A stretch of DNA of 23,507 bases from Bacilli bacterium (GCA_016293205.1 JAEDES010000019.1:1-23507); one strand, 5' to 3'; positions 1-7,476 are shown, numbered from the stretch's first letter. Numbers and translations: made by a program. The notes: generated by a model not told the origin, from the letters alone.

Positions 1-53
1 ATGATTATCTAAGTTTTGTCAAATTGTAAAAATTATGATATTATAATCACGAC

Positions 54-76
54 AAAAAGAACTGAGTTTCCTCAAT
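54..76 (-). terminator. Intrinsic terminator of the IS110 recombinase
   Basis: Read on the minus strand, a 6-bp stem (one G-U pair) closes a GAAA tetraloop (stem-loop 61-76) and is followed by a U-rich tract at 54-60. It lies 24 bases beyond the recombinase stop codon, so it probably ends that transcript. The remaining bases 1-53 hold nothing I can assign; the right end of the insertion sequence should lie somewhere here. Confidence 0.55.
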
Positions 77-99
77 TTTAAAAAATTTTGGTAATTCAA

Positions 100-1287
100 C
101 TATTTGTTTTCATATAAACAATTCGAAGAACATAACTTGTATATAATTTTGCATAATTTCGTTTCGCATGCGATTATACACTTGTAATGATGTTTACCTT
201 CGGATTGTTTTTTTCTAAAAAACAAATAAATAGGATTAGATTTATCAGAATGTGCACTTATTTGAATTATAGTTGTAACAACGTTAAATAAAATTGTTCT
301 ACCAAATTTACATCCAGTTTTAGAAATAGGTCCGTGATAAGCAGAAACACCAGATTGGGATGTTACTGAATCTATTCCAATAAAAGATATAAATTGATAT
401 TTATCATCAAATCTTGTTATATCTCCAACTTCAGCCAAGAATAAAGCAGTTGAAAACTCACTAAGTCCAGGAATAGAATTAATAATTTTAAAAAGCTTCT
501 TATCTTTCATTTCATCGATTAATTGATTTTTAATTTTATTTATCTCAGACTTATGATATTGAATCATTTCAATTGTTTGAACTAAATTTTGTACTTGTAA
601 AGAATCAAAGGTAACAAAACATAATGAATTAGAAGCAAGCTCTTTCATTTTTAAAACTTTATTTTTAAATCTAAATGCTTGAGTTGTTCCATTTTTTTCT
701 TTTAAATAATTCATTAAATAATCAACTCTTCGATTAACAAATAAAATAGGATGAGGAAAATCATGTATAAAATTTAAAGCCAAATCATCATATAAATCAT
801 TAAAAATAAGGTTAAATTCAGGGAAAACAATTTCAATTAATTGTTTATATCTATTTTTTAATCTTGTTTGCCCTTCAACCAAAGACCAATATTGACGAGC
901 TAGGGGATTATACATAAAATATTCATCATTCTTATAATAAAAATTATCAATAGTTCCTAAATAGCATCTAGCGATTTTAAAACAATCAAGTTTATCAGTT
1001 TTAGATTTATTTAAAGTATCTTTAAACTGTTTAACTAATTTAGGATTAATAACAATAGTATCAATACCTTTAGATCTAAAATAATTTTCAACTGGTAAAT
1101 GATAAATAGAAGTGGATTCCATAATGACAATTAAATTTGAATAATCTTTAATTAAATTATATAATTTATCAAATTCATTTTTATTATGTTCAATTAATGT
1201 GGCATCAATAATTGTATTTCTTAATTCATCAATAAAACAATAAACACTTTTACCTTTAGCAATATCAAAACTTAAAATATGTTTCAT
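100..1287 (-). CDS. IS110-family transposase (DEDD/serine recombinase)
   Basis: This is a 395-residue recombinase of the IS110 family, which moves its element as a circle using a RuvC-like DEDD domain and a C-terminal Transposase_20 domain carrying a catalytic serine. Visible N-terminal residues are D8 (FDIAKGK), E57 (IMESTS), D98 and D101 (KTDKLD); their spacing fits the family. The C-terminal block runs from the IPGLSEFSTA region (about 272-281) through QSGVSAYHGPISKTG, with candidate serine S312. I chose the ATG at 1287 because AAAGGAG precedes it by 5 bases; a longer reading frame to 1323 has no such site. The gene looks intact. The long non-coding stretch lies upstream and only a short one downstream, which fits the IS110 rather than the IS1111 group. 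No terminal inverted repeats were found, as is usual for IS110. Confidence 0.93.
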   Translation of the reverse strand: MKHILSFDIAKGKSVYCFIDELRNTIIDATLIEHNKNEFDKLYNLIKDYSNLIVIMESTSIYHLPVENYFRSKGIDTIVINPKLVKQFKDTLNKSKTDKLDCFKIARCYLGTIDNFYYKNDEYFMYNPLARQYWSLVEGQTRLKNRYKQLIEIVFPEFNLIFNDLYDDLALNFIHDFPHPILFVNRRVDYLMNYLKEKNGTTQAFRFKNKVLKMKELASNSLCFVTFDSLQVQNLVQTIEMIQYHKSEINKIKNQLIDEMKDKKLFKIINSIPGLSEFSTALFLAEVGDITRFDDKYQFISFIGIDSVTSQSGVSAYHGPISKTGCKFGRTILFNVVTTIIQISAHSDKSNPIYLFFRKKQSEGKHHYKCIIACETKLCKIIYKLCSSNCLYENK

Positions 1288-1364
1288 AAAAACTCCTTTC
1301 ATAAATATTTCGGTTAACACCATATGAAATTACCTATATTCCTACACGCTTAATCATCCGAACT

Positions 1365-1380
1365 CTAACAATTTTGTTAG
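1365..1380. repeat. 7-bp inverted repeat in IS non-coding end
   Basis: CTAACAA and TTGTTAG form a perfect inverted repeat with two bases between the arms. Inside the IS110 upstream region it would form a stem-loop in the proposed bridge RNA. Confidence 0.6.
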
Positions 1381-1437
1381 TTTCCATTATCTACAACCGA
1401 ATTAATAAATAATTATATGGCAGACATTCATAAGAAC

Positions 1438-1450
1438 GCACTCGAAGTGC
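1438..1450. repeat. GC-rich stem-loop in IS non-coding end
   Basis: GCACT/AGTGC, a 5-bp arm with a 3-base loop, is one of the few GC-containing stems in this AT-rich region. It would be the most stable local hairpin of the proposed bridge RNA. A wider GGCA/TGCC pairing (1420-1423 with 1449-1452) may enclose it. Confidence 0.55.
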
Positions 1451-1481
1451 CTGTTATAATCCGTCTTTACCGATGTTTGTT

Positions 1482-1509
1482 ATAATAACAAAAAACATAA
1501 AGAAATCAA
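1482..1509 (-). promoter_or_regulatory. Putative promoter for IS110 RNA and recombinase
   Basis: On the minus strand, TTGATT (1509-1504) and TATTAT (1487-1482) are separated by 16 bases. Initiation would fall near 1475, giving about 186 bases before the recombinase start codon. In known IS110 elements the strong promoter forms across the joined ends of the circle, so this one could be resident or fortuitous. Confidence 0.35.
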
Positions 1510-1533
1510 ATTTTTACATCTGAAATCTTTATG
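1496..1533. repeat. Interrupted inverted repeat near IS edge
   Basis: CATAAAGA (1496-1503) and TCTTTATG (1526-1533) are perfect 8-base complements, with an inner TCA/TGA pairing after a symmetric 2x2 mismatch. No U-tract follows, so it is not an obvious terminator. It lies between the proposed bridge RNA promoter and the next gene's promoter and could mark an IS-end structure or an operator. Confidence 0.4.
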
Positions 1534-1550
1534 CTCAACATTATACGTGT

Positions 1551-1574
1551 TATAATAATTATGGTGATAATATG
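1551..1574 (+). promoter_or_regulatory. Compact promoter/SD module for the 448-aa gene
   Basis: TATAAT (1551-1556), preceded by TGT as an extended -10, lies 15 bases from the ATG at 1572, with GGTGA at 1563-1567 between them. Transcription should begin close to the first G of GGTGA, leaving a leader of about 8-10 bases. The same layout recurs in several other genes of this window. Confidence 0.5.
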
Positions 1575-2918
1575 AAGATAACTCTATTTGAAAAAACAAA
1601 AGAGATGTTTCAAAATAAATTTAGTTTAAAAAGACCTAATCTTCAAGATGAAGTAATTGCATCATACTTTATAAATATGAAAGAAGCATATACTAATACA
1701 ACATATTACTATGTAAGGACAAAAGATGGAAAAGAAGCATTATATTTATATCCCGGATATAAATTAATCGCAGGAAATGAATTTTTATCTAAACAAGAAT
1801 TATCTTCTCTTCCTAAAAAAACATATCAATCAAGACAAGAACATATAAGACAAGATATAACAGAAAGATTTTTCTATAATTTACTTTCAGAATATAAACA
1901 ATATAGATTATATAAACATTCTAAAAATAAATATACTGATGGTTTTAGTTATCTAACATCATTATATTATAAAGAAGATAAAACACACTTAGAAGCATAT
2001 AATCAACTATATAAAGATTTAAAAAGAGAATGTGATAATCTAGGAATAAGTTATGAAACTAATCCAGATACAATAATGGAAAGAAGACTAAACGAAGCAT
2101 TTGAAGATTCTGAATTCAAAACAATAGATATAAGAGTTTGCAAATCAAAATCTTCAATTGATGAATATTATAATAATCATCTAATATCGCAAACAAATAG
2201 TAAAAACTTCTCTAATGAATTACATGATTTTCAATATCTTAAAACAAGTTATATAATGAACTATAATGGAGAATTCTTATCACACTCTGATAATTTAATA
2301 GATGCACTTATTGATAGAAATTACCCAAATAGAGAAGAAATATTAAAAAAATATATGGAATTCTTTATTAGTAAAGATATATCTTTTGGATTAGTTAAAT
2401 ATTTAGAAGAATTAATCACTAAAGCAGATGAAATTCAATATAATATGGATCAAGAAAGATACAATAGTAATTTTAAATTTATGGAAGATTTAGAAGCAAT
2501 GGTTAAACATAATCCAGAAGAAGAAACATATAGATATCATGCTACAACTAGTTTAGAAGATGGAATAAGAATACTAGAAGAAGGATTTTATTTATATTCA
2601 AAAGATTTAGATTCTACTTCATTTCCTGAATTTAATATAAATCAAATACTATCTTATAGCTATGGCAGTGGAATTGAACAATTTGGAGATTACATAGTAG
2701 TTTTAAGTGAACCTAAAAACGAAGATATAGTTAGAGAATTAACTGAAGAAGAACAAGAAAAAGTTACTATAATACCAAGAAGAAATGCTGTTGTAGGTAA
2801 TAAACCACCGTATAGAGTTGATAAGAAATATGTAGTAGGAATTATTGATAAAAAACATGAGAAAGTAATATTAAATAGTGAATATGTAAATACTTCAAAA
2901 AAACAAATAAATATGTAG
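1572..2918 (+). CDS. Unrecognised 448-aa protein, possible ADP-ribosyltransferase-like C-terminus
   Basis: I do not recognise this protein as a member of a named family. It is soluble-looking, with no signal peptide or membrane segment. Residues 1-310 are charged and tyrosine-rich. Residues 320-440 look like a separate domain: YRYHATT with H323, an IRILEEGFYLY segment (332-342), a Ser/Gly/Tyr-rich turn (361-367), a hydrophobic strand DYIVVLSEP with E380, and a terminal strand region KYVVGIIDKKHEKVIL (419-434). The H...Y...E order and the HxT followed by a helix ending in EEG recall ART/RNA 2'-phosphotransferase folds, in which NAD is bound; this is inference only. The start at 1572 follows GGTGA by 4 bases. 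It is transcribed alone, between the insertion sequence and nusB, and may be accessory. Codon use is as AT-rich as its neighbours. Confidence 0.8.
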   Translation: MKITLFEKTKEMFQNKFSLKRPNLQDEVIASYFINMKEAYTNTTYYYVRTKDGKEALYLYPGYKLIAGNEFLSKQELSSLPKKTYQSRQEHIRQDITERFFYNLLSEYKQYRLYKHSKNKYTDGFSYLTSLYYKEDKTHLEAYNQLYKDLKRECDNLGISYETNPDTIMERRLNEAFEDSEFKTIDIRVCKSKSSIDEYYNNHLISQTNSKNFSNELHDFQYLKTSYIMNYNGEFLSHSDNLIDALIDRNYPNREEILKKYMEFFISKDISFGLVKYLEELITKADEIQYNMDQERYNSNFKFMEDLEAMVKHNPEEETYRYHATTSLEDGIRILEEGFYLYSKDLDSTSFPEFNINQILSYSYGSGIEQFGDYIVVLSEPKNEDIVRELTEEEQEKVTIIPRRNAVVGNKPPYRVDKKYVVGIIDKKHEKVILNSEYVNTSKKQINM

Positions 2919-2972
2919 AAATATCATAAAAATTATGATAAAATTTAAGAGGAAAAAGAAGGAGTCCTTTAT

Positions 2973-3374
2973 ATGAAAAATAGAAGTGAATTAAGAGAAG
3001 TAATCATGAAAGTTATATATCAAGTTAACTTATTAGAAGATACAAATCTTGAATATGACTTAGGAGATCTAATCAAAGAACAATTAGAAATTAAAAATGA
3101 TTTTGTTAACTCATCAGTAGATGGAATTATTGAACATAAAAAAGAAATCTATGAATTAGCAAATAAATATTTAAATAAATGGACTATTGAAAGATTAAAC
3201 AAAGTAGATCAAGCAATTCTAGCATTAGGAATTTATGAATTAATGTATACTGAAACACCTTCGATAGTTGCAATTAATGAAGCAATTGAATTATCTAAAG
3301 TATACTCAGATGAATCAGTAACTAAAATGATTAATGGAGTATTAGATAAGATTTATCATGAAGAAGAAAAATAA
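2973..3374 (+). CDS. nusB: Transcription antitermination factor NusB
   Basis: NusB binds boxA RNA with NusE (ribosomal protein S10) and supports rRNA transcription antitermination. The 133-residue all-helical protein is normal length. Recognisable features are the N-terminal RSELREVIMKVIYQ helix, the central IERLNKVDQAILALGIYEL motif (about 72-90) and PSIVAINEAIELSKVYS (about 96-112). The ATG at 2973 follows an AAGGAG-type site. It heads a nusB-xseA-xseB block familiar from Firmicutes, although folD, often between them, is missing. A possible -10 TATGAT at 2934-2939 would give a 27-base leader. A weak terminator separates it from xseA. Confidence 0.95.
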   Translation: MKNRSELREVIMKVIYQVNLLEDTNLEYDLGDLIKEQLEIKNDFVNSSVDGIIEHKKEIYELANKYLNKWTIERLNKVDQAILALGIYELMYTETPSIVAINEAIELSKVYSDESVTKMINGVLDKIYHEEEK

Positions 3375-3400
3375 AAATACATTAACGTATTTTTTTCTTT
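3373..3400 (+). terminator. Weak terminator or attenuator between nusB and xseA
   Basis: An 8-bp stem AAAAATAC/GTATTTTT with a 6-base loop runs into a T-rich tract just after the nusB stop codon. The stem has only two G-C-containing positions, so some read-through into xseA 16 bases later is expected. Confidence 0.5.
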
Positions 3401-3415
3401 ATAAGGAGTGATTTA

Positions 3416-4669
3416 ATGCACGATAAATATATAACTGTTGCTCAGTTAACTAAGTATATTAAATATAAAATAGATAACGATCCACATTTAAATGAAGTAT
3501 TTTTAAAAGGAGAAATATCAAACTTTAAAGCCCACAGTAGAGGACATTACTATTTTACTTTAAAAGATGAAGAAGCAAGAATTAATGCGATTATGTTCTC
3601 ATCAAGTACAAAGAATTTAAAATTTATCCCACAAGATGGAATGAAAGTACTAGTAACTGGAAAAATAAGTGTTTTTGAAGCTAATGGAGGATACCAAATC
3701 TATGTAAATGATATGTTAGAAGATGGAGTAGGTAATCTTTATATAGCATATGAACAATTAAAAAAGAAATTAGAACAAGAAGGTCTTTTTGATCAAAGAT
3801 ATAAAAAGCCAATTCCAAAAATACCAAGAAGAGTAGGAGTAGTAACTGCATCAACTGGAGCTGCTATAAAAGATATTATTTCTACTATAAAAAGACGTTG
3901 GCCTCTAGTAGAAATATTATTATTTCCATCCCTTGTTCAAGGAGAAAATGCTGCGCCTGATATCGTAAAACAAATTAAACGTAGTGAAGATTATGATATA
4001 GATACTTTAATCGTTGGACGTGGGGGAGGATCTATTGAAGATTTATGGCCATTCAATGAAGAAATAGTTGCAAGAGCAATATTTGAATGTAAGATACCAG
4101 TAATATCTGCTGTAGGTCATGAAATAGATTTTACAATCGCAGACTTTGTTGCTGACTTAAGAGCACCAACTCCAACAGCAGCAGCCGAACTAGCAGTACC
4201 TGCTATACCAGATATAAAAAATTATATAAATCAATTACAAATAAGACTAACAAAAACAATGCAAAATAAAATTGATTATAATAAAAAACATCTAACTGAA
4301 ATTACAAATAGATATATCTTTACAAATCCAATAAGTATATATCAAACAAAAGAAATGTTATTTGATTCTTTAATAGATAGATTAAAGTATGCAACAACAT
4401 CTTTAGTATCTAAAAAAGAAAAGAAATATATTGAATTAAAAAACTCATATATTTTTAAAACACCATATCAATTAATAGATAAAAAAGCTAATAAATACTT
4501 ACAATTAGTCTCTAAATTAGAAACACTTTCTCCTCTAGAAACAATCAAAAGAGGATATACAATGACTAAAAAAGATGACAAAGTAATTACAAGTAAAAAA
4601 GATCTAAAGAAAAAAGATAAAATAGAAATAACTTTCCAAGATGGAAATATAGAAGCAGAAGTATTATAG
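3416..4669 (+). CDS. xseA: Exodeoxyribonuclease VII large subunit
   Basis: XseA is the catalytic and DNA-binding large subunit of exonuclease VII, which degrades single-stranded DNA to oligonucleotides together with XseB. The 417-residue protein has the N-terminal OB fold (about 5-100; GEISNFKAHSRGHYYFTLKD at 32-51), then the catalytic region with GVVTASTGAA (141-150), GRGGGSIEDLWPFNEE (201-216), GHEIDFTIADFVADLRAPTP (234-253) and TAAAELAVP. A long lysine-rich helical tail (about 270-380) is the XseB-binding coiled coil. The start follows AAGGAG. Its stop is 9 bases before xseB, implying co-translation of the complex. Confidence 0.96.
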   Translation: MHDKYITVAQLTKYIKYKIDNDPHLNEVFLKGEISNFKAHSRGHYYFTLKDEEARINAIMFSSSTKNLKFIPQDGMKVLVTGKISVFEANGGYQIYVNDMLEDGVGNLYIAYEQLKKKLEQEGLFDQRYKKPIPKIPRRVGVVTASTGAAIKDIISTIKRRWPLVEILLFPSLVQGENAAPDIVKQIKRSEDYDIDTLIVGRGGGSIEDLWPFNEEIVARAIFECKIPVISAVGHEIDFTIADFVADLRAPTPTAAAELAVPAIPDIKNYINQLQIRLTKTMQNKIDYNKKHLTEITNRYIFTNPISIYQTKEMLFDSLIDRLKYATTSLVSKKEKKYIELKNSYIFKTPYQLIDKKANKYLQLVSKLETLSPLETIKRGYTMTKKDDKVITSKKDLKKKDKIEITFQDGNIEAEVL

Positions 4670-4678
4670 GAGGATACC

Positions 4679-4906
4679 ATGGCAAAAGAAAAAGAATTAT
4701 CATTTGAAGAAAACTTAGAACAATTAGAAGAAATCGTAAAGCAATTAGAAAGTGGTTCAGTACCATTAGATAATGCAATTGAAGAATTCACAAAAGCTAT
4801 GAAACTTGCAAAGAAATGTGATGAATCATTAAAAAATGCAGAAGAAGCTATTACTAAATTAGTAAATGAATCTGGTGAAGTAAAAGATTTCAAAGTAGAA
4901 GAGTAA
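4679..4906 (+). CDS. xseB: Exodeoxyribonuclease VII small subunit
   Basis: XseB is the small helical subunit that assembles in several copies around the XseA tail. This 75-residue acidic protein shows the family signature FEENLEQLEEIVKQLESG (about 9-26) followed by PLDNAIEEFTKAMKLAKKCDESL. AGGAGG lies 7 bases before the ATG. Length is typical. A strong bidirectional terminator follows directly. Confidence 0.95.
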   Translation: MAKEKELSFEENLEQLEEIVKQLESGSVPLDNAIEEFTKAMKLAKKCDESLKNAEEAITKLVNESGEVKDFKVEE

Positions 4907-4908
4907 TA

Positions 4909-4933
4909 AAAAAAGCACATTAAGTGCTTTTTT
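4909..4933. terminator. Bidirectional terminator between xseB and the DUF1292-like gene
   Basis: A 10-bp stem AAAAAAGCAC/GTGCTTTTTT encloses a 5-base loop. It has A and T tracts on both sides, so it can stop the plus-strand nusB-xseA-xseB transcript and the converging minus-strand transcript, whose stop codon overlaps it. Confidence 0.85.
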
Positions 4934-5150
4934 ATTGTTTATCATTAAATGCTTTCGCTACTTTAATAACTTCTTCTTCATTATCTAAAGGTATAATAAA
5001 ATTATTATCAGTTTTATCAACTTTTCTAAACATTACATCATTTTCATCTTCTGAATTAGATAAGTATAAATATTCTTCTCCATCAATAAAACTTCTATCT
5101 AAGATTAAATATTCAACTCCATCAATATCTAGTGCTTCAAATTCTACCAT
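4932..5150 (-). CDS. DUF1292-like small protein
   Basis: A 72-residue acidic protein with alternating strand-like segments: DGVEYLILDRSFIDGEEYLYLSN, then a charged loop, DVMFRKV, and a C-terminal helix NEEEVIKVAKAF. This resembles the DUF1292 family of short Firmicutes proteins, whose function is unknown. I place the start at the ATG at 5150 because the GGAGG that ends the upstream gene lies 8 bases before it. A TTG start five codons earlier would overlap that site. It begins 1 base after the stop of the upstream membrane protein, so the two are translationally coupled. Confidence 0.75.
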   Translation of the reverse strand: MVEFEALDIDGVEYLILDRSFIDGEEYLYLSNSEDENDVMFRKVDKTDNNFIIPLDNEEEVIKVAKAFNDKQ

Positions 5151-5151
5151 C

Positions 5152-5886
5152 TTATTTACCTCCAAAACTATCGCCTAGCTCTTTTTTAGCGATATCTTCA
5201 ATCTTATCAACATCATTAATCATTTGTTGTAATTCATATCCTTCTTTTTTAGCATGATCTAATAAGATAACTTTATCTCTTTGCTTTTCAGCCCATTCAT
5301 CAATAGACTTAAATCCTTCACGATGAACATATTCTTCTAAAGTATCACAACTATAACCATTTTCATTAAAGAACTTTCTCATTTGATCTTCACCAAAGTT
5401 TCTATATGCAAAATATACAGATAAATCTTCAGCAGTATCTTTATTTAAAGAACCAGATGTACTTAAAACACCTTCTTGTTGTAAATAATCCATACCATCA
5501 TCATGAACATCAGCATGATCATAATAGTAATATTGATTATTTTGTGTTCTATGAGTATTATCACTTATAGCTTTATGTCTATATTCACTAGAATATTGTG
5601 AAACAATACGTTCTTCTTTAAAATCGTTAATAGCATTAATTGTACCAGCAGTAATACCACTAGCAGCAACTACACATACACAACATAATGCAATAATTGC
5701 AGCTTTCGCTCTTTCAGCATATACTTTTACAACTCTTGGCTTATTGTGTGTTCTAGAACCATTAGTACTTTTATGTATCATTCTTCTCATTTGCTCTTCA
5801 TTTAATCTTCTAGCAGGAGCAGAATTAGTAACATATCTAGAATTTCTAGTATTAGTTCTTACATTAGAATAATCATAATAATCCAT
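5152..5886 (-). CDS. Single-pass membrane protein of unknown function
   Basis: A 244-residue protein I cannot assign to a family. It has a Tyr/Asn/Arg-rich basic N-terminal tail (1-60), one hydrophobic helix at about 62-86 containing a CCVCVV run, and a hydrophilic remainder. The latter contains a His/Tyr/Asp-rich stretch (about 118-132) and a helical region ending in lysine-rich turns. The basic N-terminus favours cytoplasmic location of the tail, with the C-terminal region outside the cell or in the intermembrane space of a forespore. The ATG at 5886 follows AGAGGTGA; a GTG start four codons upstream would use that site itself and was rejected. It forms a two-gene operon with the DUF1292-like gene. 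Confidence 0.72.
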   Translation of the reverse strand: MDYYDYSNVRTNTRNSRYVTNSAPARRLNEEQMRRMIHKSTNGSRTHNKPRVVKVYAERAKAAIIALCCVCVVAASGITAGTINAINDFKEERIVSQYSSEYRHKAISDNTHRTQNNQYYYYDHADVHDDGMDYLQQEGVLSTSGSLNKDTAEDLSVYFAYRNFGEDQMRKFFNENGYSCDTLEEYVHREGFKSIDEWAEKQRDKVILLDHAKKEGYELQQMINDVDKIEDIAKKELGDSFGGK

Positions 5887-5908
5887 ATCTAACTTCACCT
5901 CTATTATA
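5884..5908 (-). promoter_or_regulatory. Compact promoter/SD module for the membrane protein operon
   Basis: On the minus strand TATAAT ends 16 bases before the ATG at 5886, with AGAGGTGA between. Predicted initiation is at or just before the ribosome binding site. No convincing -35 box sits at 17 bases; a TTGACT occurs too far upstream (23 bases). Confidence 0.45.
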
Positions 5909-5973
5909 AATATACTTATATTTAATTAAAAAGTCAAAATAAATAAACAAAATACAAGTAAAGTAAACACTTT

Positions 5974-6003
5974 TATGATATGATTATTATGGTGAAAGAT
6001 ATG
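5974..6003 (+). promoter_or_regulatory. Compact promoter/SD module for the O-antigen ligase-like gene
   Basis: Two overlapping TATGAT boxes (5974-5979 and 5979-5984) precede GGTGA (5991-5995) and the ATG at 6001; the second box is 16 bases from the start codon. The leader would be under about 12 bases. It diverges from the membrane protein promoter across roughly 70 bases. Confidence 0.4.
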
Positions 6004-7392
6004 AAATATATAAAAAAGATTACTAAAAAACAAATACTATATATAATGACATTACTTATCCTAATACTAATACCATTAACAAAATTATTAGGATTTTACT
6101 TACAAAAATATAATGTCATAGAATCATATACTATATTAAATCCAAATTATATTTTATATCTAACAATACCTTTTCAAGTATATTTATATTTAAAAGATAA
6201 CAAAGTTTCAAACACCAAATCTCATATAATTGATTTATTAATAATGATCTTAATACTTGCAACCTTAACATCATCTATAACTGCAATTAATAAAAAATTT
6301 GCTATTTTTGGAAATACATTTAGATATGAAGGGTTCTTTGTAATATTAGGTTACTATTTGTTAATACTTAATTGGAAAAAATATGCTGAAAAAGATGATA
6401 TTAAAAAAATAATAAAAATACTTTTAATCATCACAGTATTTCATTGTATTTATGGACTGCTTCAAGAATATACTAAATTTTCATTTATATTAAGGTATAC
6501 TGCTAACAATGAAATGATATCAGGTCTTGCTTTTAATCCTAATTTCTTTGCCTCCCTTCTAGTAACATCTCTTGCACTTACAACATCTATTTATTTAACA
6601 AATGATAAATATAAGAAAACTATTATTTTCTTAACAATTTTATTTACTATATCATTAATAAATACTAATACAACTGGACCATTATTAACTTTATTTATAG
6701 TACTATTTTTACAATTGATTTATCTATTATTATTAAAGAAATTTTCATTTAAGAAATATATAATATTGATACTTACAATTATTTTAACTATTACAACAAC
6801 AATTACTATAAACTCTAAATTATTTAAAATTACAACTTGTGAACTATGTAGTACTTATCAAATGATTTTTAAAGAAAAAAAAGAAGTAAAGGAAGTAGAT
6901 GATGCAAAACCTTTAACAGAAGAAGATCTTCTAAAAAAGCCAAATCCAGCAGAATCGGAAGGTATTACAAATGGACGTTTAGATATTTGGAAAACTTCTA
7001 TTAATATCTTTAAATCTTATCCATTAACAGGAATAGGTTATGATAACTTCTATCTTGCATATCATAAAGGAAAATATTATAAAATAGTTTTTATTACTGA
7101 TAAAAATGGTAATCAAAAAGCCATAAAAAGATATTTCCATATCGTTGATAATCCTCATAACGTTTATTTGCATGTATTAGTATCAACGGGAATACTTGGA
7201 TTTATTCCATACATGCTTTTATTATTAATAGCATCACTTGTTTGTTTAAAATATAAAAATATTGTCTTAACAAGCGCTTTTGTAGCATACTCAATTCAAG
7301 CTTTTGCAAATATAAATGTTATTCAAGTTGTACCAATATATTTTATAATAATTGGATTAATTCTATCACAAACTAAAGAACTTACAAATTAA
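6001..7392 (+). CDS. O-antigen ligase/polymerase-like membrane protein (Wzy_C)
   Basis: A 463-residue polytopic protein with about ten hydrophobic segments. It carries the O-antigen ligase (PF04932) signatures: GNTFRYEGFF early, LAFNPNFFASLL in the middle, GRLDIWKTSINIFKSYPLTGIGYDNF (from about G325) in the large extracytoplasmic loop, and DNPHNVYLHVLVSTGILGF with H386. Family members join lipid-linked glycans to acceptors or polymerise surface polysaccharides at the membrane. In a Gram-positive the likely product is a capsule or wall glycan, or a spore-surface glycan; the substrate cannot be read from sequence. I chose the ATG at 6001, six bases after GGTGA, over upstream in-frame starts. 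It is monocistronic, with its own promoter and terminator. Confidence 0.82.
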   Translation: MKYIKKITKKQILYIMTLLILILIPLTKLLGFYLQKYNVIESYTILNPNYILYLTIPFQVYLYLKDNKVSNTKSHIIDLLIMILILATLTSSITAINKKFAIFGNTFRYEGFFVILGYYLLILNWKKYAEKDDIKKIIKILLIITVFHCIYGLLQEYTKFSFILRYTANNEMISGLAFNPNFFASLLVTSLALTTSIYLTNDKYKKTIIFLTILFTISLINTNTTGPLLTLFIVLFLQLIYLLLLKKFSFKKYIILILTIILTITTTITINSKLFKITTCELCSTYQMIFKEKKEVKEVDDAKPLTEEDLLKKPNPAESEGITNGRLDIWKTSINIFKSYPLTGIGYDNFYLAYHKGKYYKIVFITDKNGNQKAIKRYFHIVDNPHNVYLHVLVSTGILGFIPYMLLLLIASLVCLKYKNIVLTSAFVAYSIQAFANINVIQVVPIYFIIIGLILSQTKELTN

Positions 7393-7403
7393 GTTCTTTT
7401 TTT
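7375..7403 (+). terminator. Terminator of the O-antigen ligase-like gene
   Basis: A 9-bp stem AAAGAACTT/AAGTTCTTT with a 7-base loop and T tract. The stem begins inside the coding sequence and the stop codon lies at the end of the loop. Confidence 0.8.
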
Positions 7404-7476
7404 GTAAAAATTGCCATACTAAAAATTTAAATATAAATCAAAATAATAATGTAGTAATAGTAAAGAGGTGAATTAA

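Larger units (their letters stand above)
1288..1475 (-). ncRNA. Candidate IS110 bridge RNA
   Basis: IS110-group elements encode a bridge RNA of roughly 180 bases in the non-coding end upstream of the recombinase; it pairs with both target and donor DNA. This segment has the right position, orientation and size, and is rich in stem-loops: GCACT/AGTGC closing TCG (1438-1450), an outer GGCA/TGCC pairing spanning about 1420-1452, and a 7-bp stem CTAACAA/TTGTTAG with a 2-base loop (1365-1380). A minus-strand promoter just upstream would start transcription near 1475. The guide loops were not identified and both ends are estimates. This is inference from location plus visible structure, not sequence homology. 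Confidence 0.5.

Noticed and set aside
1288..1323. N-terminal extension of the IS110 recombinase
   Set aside because: The upstream start has no ribosome binding site, while AAAGGAG sits 5 bases before the ATG at 1287 and the protein then begins at the conserved D8 region.
1..1560. Terminal inverted repeats or target duplications of the insertion sequence
   Set aside because: None was convincing by eye, and IS110-group elements normally lack them, so exact element ends are not given.
2923..2945. Inverted repeat ATCATAA/TTATGAT before nusB as a terminator of the 448-aa gene
   Set aside because: The stem is entirely weak pairs and is not followed by a clear T tract; the same bases may instead be the nusB -10 region.
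4468..4920. 150-aa minus-strand reading frame opposite xseA and xseB
   Set aside because: It lies antisense to two clearly recognised genes and reads as a Ser/Phe-rich shadow with no family resemblance or ribosome binding site.
4924..5178. 84-aa plus-strand reading frame over the DUF1292-like gene
   Set aside because: Antisense to a gene with a ribosome binding site and a coupled neighbour; the Ser/Leu-rich translation is typical of a shadow frame.
7411..7450. Sigma-G-like promoter before spoIVB
   Set aside because: CCATA and CAAAATAATA resemble the two boxes only loosely, and the 20-base spacing is too long; not strong enough to list.
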